This document shows positions 24,849-32,502 of a DNA stretch of 32,502 bases, one piece after another. This DNA is from an uncultured Ruminococcus sp. GTDB lineage: Bacteria; Bacillota; Clostridia; Oscillospirales; Acutalibacteraceae. Both the position numbers and the translations under genes were made by a program. Every line of letters begins with the position of its first letter. Within the stretch, counting starts at the first letter, position 1. Under the pieces are notes generated by a model. The model searched no databases. It saw only the letters and a program-made list of their open reading frames with translations, and had not been told where the DNA came from. The stretch is from NCBI GenBank assembly GCA_902802985.1, contig CADCOE010000063.1, positions 1-32,502 on the forward strand, given 5' to 3'.

Positions 24849-25160
24849 ATGCTGTCCTATACTGTCAGAATGATAGGTAAAAATCATCATATTCCCGTAT
24901 ACGAATTTGAGGATGATCGTTTAAAGCCACTGACCTCGTTTATGCTGTCCGAGGTGAGAAACTTTCAGCCGCAGATTGTCGAAATACTTTCGATGGTAAT
25001 GAGTGGGAAGTCCCAATATGAAACCTTCAGCGGAAATATCTTTTCACTGGATATTACGCCCGCTTTGTGTACGCTGACGGATCATTTTTCGGAAAATGAA
25101 TGTACGGTTCCGACGGATGAATTGTATGAATTGGTGCGAAATGATCCATCAAAATTATAA
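24849..25160 (+). CDS. Putative immunity protein for the EndoU RNase
   Basis: A 103-residue, acidic, soluble protein with no signal peptide or membrane segment: LSYTVRMIGKNHHIPVYEFE, then FMLSEVRNFQPQIVEIL and PTDELYELVRND. The start is 2 bases after the EndoU stop, with GAGGGGG 7 nt before ATG. I do not recognise its family. Size, charge, cytoplasmic location and tight coupling to a secreted RNase are what an immunity protein would show, so that role is inferred from position. A regulatory or unrelated role cannot be excluded. Confidence 0.6.
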   Translation: MLSYTVRMIGKNHHIPVYEFEDDRLKPLTSFMLSEVRNFQPQIVEILSMVMSGKSQYETFSGNIFSLDITPALCTLTDHFSENECTVPTDELYELVRNDPSKL

Positions 25161-25214
25161 AAAATCTTCCTTACATTGACGCTGTGGATACCGTGCCTGT
25201 AAGGAAGATTTTTT
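25159..25214 (+). terminator. Bidirectional terminator between the immunity and Na/Pi genes
   Basis: A perfect 17-bp stem (25159-25175 with 25198-25214) ends in six T on each strand. It starts inside the TAA of the immunity gene and ends next to the stop of the convergent symporter gene. Confidence 0.95.
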
Positions 25215-25215
25215 G

Positions 25216-26895
25216 TTATTTTTTAGCAAGCTGCATGGCTTCAGCTTCGCTGTGGGGAGCATGTTGATTGGGATAGAGAGAAAAGGCGATGTTGGTGCTG
25301 TGGTCAGCGATTCTTTCCAGATTGGTCAGAAGTTCCATAAAGAGCGTACCGACTCGGGCACTGCATTTTCCATCACTCAGACGTTCAATATGATTTGCTT
25401 TGTATAAATCGGTTTTATCATCAATTTCCTGTTCTGTGTTGCTGATCAGATCAACCTTTTTCTGGCTGTAAGATCTGGATTCAAACATTTCCAGTGAATT
25501 GTCCATTACTGTATCAACCAGCTTTTTCAGATCATTGATTTCACCGATAGCAATACTGCTGAATATTTCGTTTTTATTAATTGCCATACTTGCCAGCTCA
25601 CAGATGTTTTCTGCGTGATCACCGATACGCTCCATATCGCTTACTACGTGGTAGAACGAACCAATTCTGACACGGTCGCTGTCTTCCAAAGAAAGTCCGT
25701 TTAGTTTGACAAGATAGGTGGTAATCGCCTGATTGAGATAGTCAATGACTTCTTCGTTTTCCTCAACCACATCAATCAGTTTTTCATCCATATTCAACAG
25801 AGATTCCATAGAAAGTTGAAAATTACGCTTTGCCAGTTTACCCATACGGTCAATCTCTTTAGTGATTTGGTTAACGGCGATCGGTGGTGTCTGAAGCAGA
25901 CGTTCGTCAACATATTTTAAGCGGCAGGCTTCTTTTTCGCCTTCTTCATCACCTCGGATGACGATGTACGAAAGCTTGACGATCAGCCCTTCGGCAGGCA
26001 GTATCAGCAAGGTAGCGATAATACTTGAAAGAATGTGTACCAACGAGATCTGGAACGGGATGTTGTCCGTAACAGATTCGATAAAGGCGTTGAATGGCGT
26101 GAACAAAGAAAGCAGTGTAAAAATAGCCGTACCAAATACAGTAAACAACACATATGATAGAGCGGTACGCTTAGCATCTTTGCTAGCACCGATAGCGGAA
26201 ATGACTGCTGTGACGCAGGCACCAATATGGATACCGTATACCATATACACTGCGTTCGGCAATGTCAGAGCACTAATGGCTCCCAATGCTTGAAGTACAC
26301 CAACGGCAGCAGACGAACTTTGCAGCAGTGCGGCAAAGAAGATACCGAAAATAACACCAATAAAAGGATTACTGACCGATGTGATTATCGTACTGAAAAA
26401 ATCCGATGATGCCAGCGGTTCCAAATTAGAACTCATTGTTGTCATACCGAAGAACAGGATACCAAAACCGGCGATGATCTGACCGATATATTTCTGATTG
26501 TTCTTCTTCATAAACATTACCATTACAGCACCGATAAAAATAGCGAGCGGTGCGTAATCGGAAATTTGAATGGAAAGCAATACACTTGTTACTGTAGTAC
26601 CGATGGTAGCACCCATAATAACGCCCATTGCCTGGCTGATATTCATAATAGACGCATTAACAAAACCTACACACATAACGGATACTGCCGTAGAACTTTG
26701 GATGATTGCGGTAACAATGACACCGACCAATGCACCCAGAAAACGGTTGGTTGTCAGTTTTTCAAGAATGTCTCTGAGTTTGGCACCGGCTGCCAGCTCC
26801 AATCCTTCACCCATCAGTCTCATTCCGTACAAAAACAGACCGAGTCCTCCCAGTGCAAGGATGATTTGCATAATTGTAGTCTGATCGAAGGTCAT
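25216..26895 (-). CDS. Na+/phosphate symporter family protein with C-terminal PhoU domain
   Basis: A 559-residue membrane protein. Its hydrophobic N-terminal ~315 residues contain two inverted Na/Pi-cotransporter repeats, each with a QSS motif (IIQSSTAVSVM and LLQSSSAAVGV), and a GATIGTT segment. The C-terminal ~220 residues are helical and PhoU-like (FYHVVSDMERIGDHAENICE and LLTNLERIADHSTNIAF). Such proteins take up phosphate or regulate phosphate level. Start choice: ATG 26895 lies 8 nt after GGAGG. The in-frame ATG 26910 overlaps that SD and has only a weak AGAAAG of its own, so it is less likely. No phosphate gene cluster is nearby. Confidence 0.93.
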   Translation of the reverse strand: MTFDQTTIMQIILALGGLGLFLYGMRLMGEGLELAAGAKLRDILEKLTTNRFLGALVGVIVTAIIQSSTAVSVMCVGFVNASIMNISQAMGVIMGATIGTTVTSVLLSIQISDYAPLAIFIGAVMVMFMKKNNQKYIGQIIAGFGILFFGMTTMSSNLEPLASSDFFSTIITSVSNPFIGVIFGIFFAALLQSSSAAVGVLQALGAISALTLPNAVYMVYGIHIGACVTAVISAIGASKDAKRTALSYVLFTVFGTAIFTLLSLFTPFNAFIESVTDNIPFQISLVHILSSIIATLLILPAEGLIVKLSYIVIRGDEEGEKEACRLKYVDERLLQTPPIAVNQITKEIDRMGKLAKRNFQLSMESLLNMDEKLIDVVEENEEVIDYLNQAITTYLVKLNGLSLEDSDRVRIGSFYHVVSDMERIGDHAENICELASMAINKNEIFSSIAIGEINDLKKLVDTVMDNSLEMFESRSYSQKKVDLISNTEQEIDDKTDLYKANHIERLSDGKCSARVGTLFMELLTNLERIADHSTNIAFSLYPNQHAPHSEAEAMQLAKK

Positions 26896-26910
26896 ACTCT
26901 TGTCCTCCAT

Positions 26911-27199
26911 TTTTTAATTCTTTCTCTTTTTTATCTGTCCTTTTTAATGATATTACATTAGCGAGGGTATAATATTCTTTTGAAGAATAAAGTTTTTTTC
27001 TATTATTAACACAAAATATAATTACAACAGGAATTATTTTTAGTTTGTTTTCCTCTGTTGTCTAAGACACAATTATTTTTCCCTCAAAGTTAAAAAAATC
27101 TTTAAAAATTCTTTATTTTTTTTTGGATATATGTTATTATTCCTTTGAAAAACAACGACTTTTTTGTTGTCGTTGTTACATTTCTGAAAGGAGAACTCT
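26911..27199. other. Divergent intergenic region, A+T-rich
   Basis: 289 bases between divergent genes, very rich in A and T. No clear consensus promoter was found for either side; TATTAT at 27135-27140 is a possible -10 for the rightward gene. The only marked structure is the hairpin at 27151-27177. Confidence 0.6.
27151..27177 (+). promoter_or_regulatory. Hairpin just upstream of the MacB-like gene
   Basis: AACAACGAC (27151-27159) and GTCGTTGTT (27169-27177) form a perfect 9-bp stem over a T-rich 9-nt loop, ending 9 bases before AAAGGAG. It could be an operator or a 5' mRNA hairpin affecting stability or translation. Confidence 0.55.
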
Positions 27200-30082
27200 A
27201 TGCTGCAAATCAAAAATATTTGTAAACAGTACAAAACCGGCGACCTTATACAGATCGCTCTCAACGACGTTTCGCTCAATCTGCGTGATAATGAATTTGT
27301 TGCCATACTGGGACCAAGTGGTTCCGGCAAAACTACGCTTCTCAATGTTATTGGCGGTCTTGATCAATACGACAGTGGTGACTTGATCATCAACAGTATT
27401 TCAACTAAGAAATACAAAAATCGTGACTGGGATGCTTACCGCAACCATACGATAGGTTTTGTTTTTCAAAGTTATAATCTCATTCCGCATCAATCTGTTC
27501 TTTCTAATGTGGAACTGGCATTGACGATTTCCGGTGTCTCACGTTCCGAACGCAGAAAACGGGCCAAAGAAGCACTGGAAAAAGTGGGATTGGGTGATCA
27601 GTGCCATAAACGTCCCAATCAAATGTCAGGCGGACAAATGCAGCGAGTTGCCATTGCACGGGCACTTGTCAATAATCCTGATATTCTTCTGGCTGACGAG
27701 CCGACCGGTGCACTGGATACCGAAACAGGAATACAAGTAATGGAACTGCTGAAAGAAGTTGCCAAGGATAAGTTAGTAGTAATGGTTACCCATAATCCGG
27801 ATCTTGCAGAACAGTATGCCAACCGCATTGTTAAACTGCGTGACGGACATATCATTGACGATACCAATCCGTATACGCCCGATGACAAAGACCTCAAGGA
27901 ACCTGAACATAAAAAAATGGGCAAGTCATCTATGTCGTTTTTGACGGCACTTTCCCTCAGTTTCAATAATCTTCGTACCAAAAAAGGACGTACTATTCTG
28001 ACATCATTTGCAGGGTCTATTGGTATTATTGGTATTTCGCTGATACTGGCTCTGTCTAACGGAGTCAATACCTATATTACGGATATACAAAAAAGTACCA
28101 TGTCCTCTTATCCTATCACGATCGAGTCAGAGTCGATTGACCTTTCTTCCATTATGAATGCTCACGAAGAAACGTTGGGGAACGATAGTGTTGAGCATAA
28201 ACTGGACAAAGTTTACTCCAACAGCAAAATGCTTGAAATGCAGTCGGAAGTGACAACCAGTATTACCCATAATAACCTGACCGAATTTAAGAAATATCTG
28301 GACAATTCCAAGAGTAAGATCCATCAGTATGTGGGAGAGAACGGTATTGTTTATTCTTATGATACACGTTTTGGTGTTTATACTTATGACAGTGAGGATA
28401 CTTTCGTTAATACCGATGGCAGTACACTCAGTGAAGATGGTGAAAAGTCAATGATGACGATGTCGCCTGCTCCAAGAATGGCGGCAATGGGACTGAGGGG
28501 TGATTATCAGCCCAACCCGAATTTTCAGCAGCTGCTTCCCGGAAAAAAATCCAATGAGATCAGCACGGCAGTGACCGAAAGCTATGAACTGGTTTATGGT
28601 CAATGGCCATCCAACTATGATGAAGTGATCCTAGTGCTGGATAAGAATAATGAAATTTCTTTAAATGTTCTCTATGAGATAGGTATGTTGCCTGTTTCGG
28701 AATACAAGGAAATAACCAAAAAGATCAATGACGGAGAAGAAGTGGAATTTAAGACCAAAAACTGGAGCTATTCTGATATTTGCCGGAAAAAGCTGTACTT
28801 AATTCCCGAATGCGATACCTATGAGAAAAACTCGGATGGCAACTATGAAAGCATTCAGGCAAACACCGACAAAATGAAGGAACTGATGAAATCTGCATTA
28901 CAGCTCAAAATTACCGGTGTGGTTCGTATGAAAGAAGATTCTGTCTACGATGGTATTCAGTCTGCATTTGGTTATACGAAAGAACTGACAGACTATATCA
29001 TTAATGTAACCAATGAAAGTGAAGTTGTTAAGGCACAAAAGGCGAATAAGGAAATGAATGTTCTTAACGGTATGAAATTTGAGCCGTCTGATGATGATGC
29101 TAAAATCAACGATCTCAATCGTTACATTCAAACACTTAACCTGAGTGAACGTGCAGTTCTGGCACAACAGCTGATGATGATGTCGGGAGGCAATATGCCA
29201 ACGGAAAGTGCTGCTGCCACTACAAGTAATCCTCCAACAGTCAGTATGCCGACAGAAAGTGCTGCTGCCACTACAAGTAATCCTTCGACAGTCAGTATAC
29301 CGACAGAAAGTACTTCCGTTCCCAATACGGTGGCTCCTTCGGCAGGTGCTATATCTGGGCAGCCTGAACAAATGACAGAAGAACAGCTTGCCTCTATGTT
29401 GGACAGCTACTTGGAAACAACCGATAGAGAAGTACTGCTTTCTCTTTATGACTCCTATATTCCGTCAGATACTTACGACGATAATCTTACCAAATTTGGT
29501 GTAGTGAGTCTGGATGCACCCTCGGCAATCAATATCTACACAGACAGCTTTGAAGATAAGGACGCTATCTCGGAGTGTATTGATGAATACAACAGTAAAG
29601 TGTCGGAAGAAAATCAAATCAATTTTACTGATTATGTAGGATTGCTGATGTCATCGGTTACCACAATCGTCAATGTTATTTCGTATGTATTGATTGCATT
29701 TGTAGCCGTTTCGCTGGTGGTATCCTCCATTATGATAGGCATTATTACCTATATTTCAGTTTTGGAACGTACCAAGGAAATTGGTATTTTGCGAGCTATT
29801 GGTGCGTCAAAGCACAATATTTCTCAGGTGTTCAATGCCGAAACCTTTATTATTGGACTGTTGTCAGGATTAATGGGTATTGGTGTTACACTGCTCCTGC
29901 TAATTCCTGGTAACTTGATTATTCACGCTGTGGTGGGTACGGACAGTGTGAATGCCATATTGCCGATTACCGGTGCGATTGTCTTGATTGTACTGAGTGT
30001 AGTACTTACTTTGATAGGTGGGCTGATTCCCTCGAAAAAGGCTGCTAACAAAGATCCTGTTACTGCGTTGCGTACAGAATAA
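27200..30082 (+). CDS. MacB/LolCDE-type ABC transporter, ATPase fused to FtsX-like permease
   Basis: A 960-residue fusion. The N-terminal ~225 residues are a LolD-like ATPase: Walker A GPSGSGKTT (38-46), signature MSGGQMQR, Walker B LLADEPTGALD, and H-loop VTHN. A first membrane helix (ILTSFAGSIGIIGISLILAL) lies near residue 275, followed by about 500 residues outside. At the C-terminus are three more helices and an FtsX core with ERTKEIGILRAIGASK. In the outer part a 17-residue unit, PTESAAATTSNPPTVS-like, is repeated. Family members use ATP to drive mechanical work across the membrane (lipoprotein or toxin export, or signalling) rather than classic transport. AAAGGAG lies about 7 nt before ATG 27200. 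It is monocistronic, between terminators. Confidence 0.93.
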   Translation: MLQIKNICKQYKTGDLIQIALNDVSLNLRDNEFVAILGPSGSGKTTLLNVIGGLDQYDSGDLIINSISTKKYKNRDWDAYRNHTIGFVFQSYNLIPHQSVLSNVELALTISGVSRSERRKRAKEALEKVGLGDQCHKRPNQMSGGQMQRVAIARALVNNPDILLADEPTGALDTETGIQVMELLKEVAKDKLVVMVTHNPDLAEQYANRIVKLRDGHIIDDTNPYTPDDKDLKEPEHKKMGKSSMSFLTALSLSFNNLRTKKGRTILTSFAGSIGIIGISLILALSNGVNTYITDIQKSTMSSYPITIESESIDLSSIMNAHEETLGNDSVEHKLDKVYSNSKMLEMQSEVTTSITHNNLTEFKKYLDNSKSKIHQYVGENGIVYSYDTRFGVYTYDSEDTFVNTDGSTLSEDGEKSMMTMSPAPRMAAMGLRGDYQPNPNFQQLLPGKKSNEISTAVTESYELVYGQWPSNYDEVILVLDKNNEISLNVLYEIGMLPVSEYKEITKKINDGEEVEFKTKNWSYSDICRKKLYLIPECDTYEKNSDGNYESIQANTDKMKELMKSALQLKITGVVRMKEDSVYDGIQSAFGYTKELTDYIINVTNESEVVKAQKANKEMNVLNGMKFEPSDDDAKINDLNRYIQTLNLSERAVLAQQLMMMSGGNMPTESAAATTSNPPTVSMPTESAAATTSNPSTVSIPTESTSVPNTVAPSAGAISGQPEQMTEEQLASMLDSYLETTDREVLLSLYDSYIPSDTYDDNLTKFGVVSLDAPSAINIYTDSFEDKDAISECIDEYNSKVSEENQINFTDYVGLLMSSVTTIVNVISYVLIAFVAVSLVVSSIMIGIITYISVLERTKEIGILRAIGASKHNISQVFNAETFIIGLLSGLMGIGVTLLLLIPGNLIIHAVVGTDSVNAILPITGAIVLIVLSVVLTLIGGLIPSKKAANKDPVTALRTE
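29195..29320 (+). repeat. 51-bp in-frame tandem repeat in the MacB-like gene
   Basis: Two near-identical 51-bp units (29195-29245 and 29246-29296) and part of a third encode MPTESAAATTSNPPTVS and variants. This Ser/Thr/Pro/Ala-rich linker in the outer domain may vary in copy number between strains. Confidence 0.85.
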
Positions 30083-30123
30083 TTTTCTTTTGTAGTATAA
30101 AGAAATATTTTATAACAAAAAAC

Positions 30124-30164
30124 AAAACGGACGATGTACTGTAAAAAGTACATCGTCCGTTTTT
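30124..30164 (+). terminator. Bidirectional terminator between the MacB-like and glycosyltransferase genes
   Basis: A perfect 16-bp stem (30124-30139 with 30148-30163) with an 8-nt loop and T-rich tracts on both strands serves the two converging genes. Confidence 0.93.
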
Positions 30165-30184
30165 GGTGTAAATAAGAACGTTGT

Positions 30185-31159
30185 TTATGAGGTTTTCCTT
30201 TTTTTTTCGGCTTGAATGATGGAGACAGGAAGTAGAGGGAATGTATCTGAGGCGTCAAAATCATCCGAAACTAATTGACGATACAGTTCATTATTGGTAT
30301 GGAGGTTTTGTTTCAGATGCTGAAAATTTCTGCTGGTAAGGTGCATACGAAAAATAGAATAAACGTTGACCAACCGCATTTTTTTTGCCACATATTGTAA
30401 AGAACTTTTATAGCGGTCATACTGACCGTTTTTTTGTACATAGTTGCGTGTGATATAGTACGAACGTATGTAATCGTTGATTTTTTCAGCATTCATTGTT
30501 GCCATAATACTGCCGACACGTTTTTCATAGAGATACATATATTTTCGGGTCACGGCAACTTTATCGGCGTGGAGTGTCAGTCGGGGTGTGGTAGCTATAT
30601 CTTCAAAATACATAATAGGGTACTCAATATGATGATCGGTAAAAAGTGAACGCTTGTACATTTTGTTCCATGCATAGCTTTGCAGCTTGTCGTCCCGTAT
30701 CAACATATCCAATGTTTCTTTTCCCGAGAGTAAACCTGCTCCGGGGGAGGAGGCAATCGACGGAATACAGAATTTTTTACAGAAATAGGTAAAATAAAAA
30801 CGACATACAGCCATATCAGCATCGTTATCAACACATTCGTGATACAAAACGTTAAGATAGTCTTTGGTCACACAGTCGTCACTGTCTATAAATACCACAT
30901 AATCACCGACAGCCCGTGCCAGTCCGTAATTTCTGGCGTCACTCAAACCGCCGTTCTCCTTGGTGTAAAGGGTAAATCGGCTGTCATTTTCCGCAAATTC
31001 TTTTGCGATTTTACCACTGTTGTCACGAGTTCCGTCATTGATCATCAGTACTTCAAAATCCCGAAAGGTTTGTTCCTGAATTGTTTCAAGACATTTTCTG
31101 ATATATTTTTCAACATTGTAGATGGGTATAATGACAGAAATTTTTGGTCTGTTATTCAA
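30185..31159 (-). CDS. Family 2 glycosyltransferase (GT-A fold)
   Basis: A 324-residue enzyme that would transfer a sugar from a nucleotide-sugar to a surface glycan or lipid. The GT-A start is ISVIIPIYNVEKYIRKCLET, followed by VLMINDGTRDNSG, the acceptor-side NGGLSDARNYGL, and the metal-binding DxD in VFIDSDD. The C-terminal ~130 residues are variable and basic. The start appears to be TTG 31159, with GGGGTGA 5 nt upstream. It lies 18 bases after the flippase-like gene, in the same transcript. The pairing suggests a glycolipid or surface polysaccharide task. Donor and acceptor cannot be told. Confidence 0.92.
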   Translation of the reverse strand: MNNRPKISVIIPIYNVEKYIRKCLETIQEQTFRDFEVLMINDGTRDNSGKIAKEFAENDSRFTLYTKENGGLSDARNYGLARAVGDYVVFIDSDDCVTKDYLNVLYHECVDNDADMAVCRFYFTYFCKKFCIPSIASSPGAGLLSGKETLDMLIRDDKLQSYAWNKMYKRSLFTDHHIEYPIMYFEDIATTPRLTLHADKVAVTRKYMYLYEKRVGSIMATMNAEKINDYIRSYYITRNYVQKNGQYDRYKSSLQYVAKKMRLVNVYSIFRMHLTSRNFQHLKQNLHTNNELYRQLVSDDFDASDTFPLLPVSIIQAEKKRKTS

Positions 31160-31177
31160 AAAATCACCCCGAATCGG

Positions 31178-32278
31178 TTATGAATTATTTTTGGGTCCTG
31201 CGGTTGCTTCCGATGTTTCGGGCAGAGGGATTTCTTCTTTTGCGTGGATCTGTGCAAATGGCATTGAAACGGCAATCGTACCATAATATGTAATGGTTCT
31301 CCAAAGAAGAATGGCAGTTTTCATTGTTTCAGCGGTGAAATAAGAGCTGAAGAAAACGCCGAAGCTGTATTCGGCAGCCCCCGAGCCTCCGGGCAGCGGC
31401 ATCAGACTGGATACCATATTAACATAAGACTGTGCAAACAGCATTTGGAAAATATCGCATTGAATGTTGAAAGCCTGTGCAATACAAAACGGAACTAAAA
31501 ACAATGCGGTCATCTGTACAAAGGTAATAGAATAAACCTTTACCAGTAAACTTTTATTCTGATTTAACTCTTTATTGCTGTTGTGGAAATTTTCGAGAGC
31601 AGCATTAATAGATGCGATACTTTTTTCTACATCTTTGAGAATATGCAGTTTTGCCAGAAAGCGGTAAATTCCATCAATGAACTTAATGGTGATATTTTTG
31701 TTGAAAGAAGCAAGCAAAAGTGCAATGATCATCACGATCTGTGCCAAAAAACCGATGATCGTCAGCGTCCACATTGTGGGGTCAAGCTTTTCTATAATAA
31801 ATCGGAAGCCGGCGGTGACGGATATAATACAGTAAACTGCCAGCGTAAACTGCCACACCAAAAATTTCTGAACGAGTGCGGAAGTAGCATTGGAAGCTTT
31901 CACGCCCATTCTTGACATAGTCAAAATCTGCATTGGCTGACCACCGGTGGAACTTGGCGTGACAGCACAAAAAAACTGCCCTACCATTGACGCAAAAAAA
32001 GCGACTTTTGGTTTGACACCGGGGGTATTTTGACGTAAAAAAAGGTATATGATTGTGGCATCGATCGCAATATTCAACAAATGAGCCAACACAGCGGTGA
32101 TCAGCCACATTATGTTGAAATGCATTTTACCACTGCTGATTTTATTGACGAGGTCGATAAATCCGCCTTCGGAAAATACAAAATAGCCAATCAAAACGAC
32201 AGTAAAGCCAATAATAATTGTATTAAAAATGATTTTCCACGGAAAGTGGAGTCGTTTACCCTTTTCTTGTTGTTTCAT
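31178..32278 (-). CDS. Flippase-like integral membrane protein (YbhN/MprF N-terminal type, UPF0104)
   Basis: A 366-residue protein with about eight membrane segments. Family patterns include FFASMVGQFFCAVTPSSTGG, QSYVNMVSSLMPLPGGSGAA and EYSFGVFFSSYF; the TPSSTGG and PLPGGSGAAE loops are typical of the lysylphosphatidylglycerol-synthase membrane domain. There is no synthase domain at the C-terminus. Such proteins are thought to move lipids across the membrane. ATG 32278 lies 8 nt after GGAG; the in-frame GTG 32287 sits within that ribosome binding site and is rejected. It is the first gene of an operon with the glycosyltransferase. Confidence 0.92.
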   Translation of the reverse strand: MKQQEKGKRLHFPWKIIFNTIIIGFTVVLIGYFVFSEGGFIDLVNKISSGKMHFNIMWLITAVLAHLLNIAIDATIIYLFLRQNTPGVKPKVAFFASMVGQFFCAVTPSSTGGQPMQILTMSRMGVKASNATSALVQKFLVWQFTLAVYCIISVTAGFRFIIEKLDPTMWTLTIIGFLAQIVMIIALLLASFNKNITIKFIDGIYRFLAKLHILKDVEKSIASINAALENFHNSNKELNQNKSLLVKVYSITFVQMTALFLVPFCIAQAFNIQCDIFQMLFAQSYVNMVSSLMPLPGGSGAAEYSFGVFFSSYFTAETMKTAILLWRTITYYGTIAVSMPFAQIHAKEEIPLPETSEATAGPKNNS

Positions 32279-32318
32279 CGATTTCACTCCGAACTAAATA
32301 ATAAATACCCTATTTTAA

Positions 32319-32347
32319 ATCATATCATTTTTGGAGATTAGTGTCAA
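32319..32347 (-). promoter_or_regulatory. Promoter of the flippase-glycosyltransferase operon
   Basis: On the minus strand a perfect TTGACA (32342-32347) and TATGAT (32319-32324) are 17 bp apart, about 40 bases before the start codon. Confidence 0.82.
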
Positions 32348-32426
32348 TAAAATGACAAAAGTTTCCCTGCAACAAGTTCTTTTATACAGAGTGACAACAC
32401 AATACATTCATTCCATTTTATCCTAA

Positions 32427-32490
32427 CTCGGCAAGAAGACTCCGACCTCTATAGGTAGGGGATGAATTGTCGTCAGCCCGTAAGGGCTGA
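32427..32490 (+). mobile_element. Possible IS200/IS605 (TnpB-type) right-end remnant
   Basis: GGCAAGAAGACTCCGACCTC is followed by TATAGGTAGGGGATGAATTG, containing an ACCT-CTAT-AGGT hairpin (32445-32456). This resembles the guide-scaffold/right-end region found at the 3' end of many tnpB genes. A perfect hairpin TCAGCCC-GTAA-GGGCTGA (32473-32490) follows, as in the subterminal hairpins of this transposon group. No tnpB coding sequence is visible to its left, so it may be a solo end or a derived non-coding element. The assignment is from memory of such ends. Confidence 0.4.
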
Positions 32491-32502
32491 AAATGATTGA
32501 CA

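Noticed and set aside
25213..25407. Plus-strand short frame after the immunity gene
   Set aside because: It is the reverse complement of the end of the Na/Pi-PhoU gene and starts within the shared terminator.

Overview
The window looks like chromosome from an anaerobic Gram-positive bacterium of the class Clostridia, probably a gut Ruminococcaceae/Oscillospiraceae-type organism. This is an inference from several things: strong AGGAGG-type ribosome binding sites, sigma-A promoters (TTGACA/TATAAT, mostly 17 bp apart), moderate-to-low GC, pyruvate formate-lyase with its activase, a flavodiiron protein, a Na/Pi symporter fused to PhoU, and large secreted proteins built from Ig-like repeats. No rRNA, tRNA or CRISPR array was seen.

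Layout. 1-2.5 kb: the 3' part of a giant repeat-bearing surface protein. 2.6-6.2 kb: an operon with a YtrA/GntR-type repressor, an ABC ATPase, two ABC-2 permeases and a CPBP protease, driven by a promoter overlapped by a perfect palindrome. 6.2-7.6 kb: a flavodiiron oxygen/NO reductase behind a structured 5' leader whose base stem captures the ribosome binding site (candidate riboswitch). 7.6-11.3 kb: a 703-base intergenic region with a long hairpin, then pflB-pflA. 11.3-17.2 kb, minus strand: a FIVAR-like membrane protein downstream of inorganic pyrophosphatase, then a heterodimeric multidrug-type ABC exporter. 17.4-17.7 kb: a 57-residue small protein.

17.7-21.9 kb is a defence island, by eye more A+T-rich than its flanks: a gene remnant; an XRE regulator with a D12-class adenine methylase (plus strand); and, converging on it, a C-protein regulator, a PD-(D/E)XK restriction endonuclease (TdeIII-like), a second DNA methylase and a decayed HNH endonuclease. 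22.1-25.2 kb is a secretion module: an amidase carrying the same kind of Ig-like repeats as the first gene, then an EndoU-family RNase with a membrane anchor and a small downstream gene that looks like its immunity protein. 25.2-30.1 kb: a Na/Pi symporter-PhoU protein and a MacB-type ABC ATPase-permease fusion. 30.2-32.3 kb, minus strand: a YbhN/MprF-type flippase-like protein and a family 2 glycosyltransferase. The last 80 bases carry two hairpins resembling the right end of an IS200/IS605 (TnpB) element.

Most worth following: the EndoU toxin/immunity pair beside the repeat amidase, the flavodiiron leader RNA, and the partly decayed double restriction-modification island. Functions are assigned by reading motifs by eye; no database search was run.
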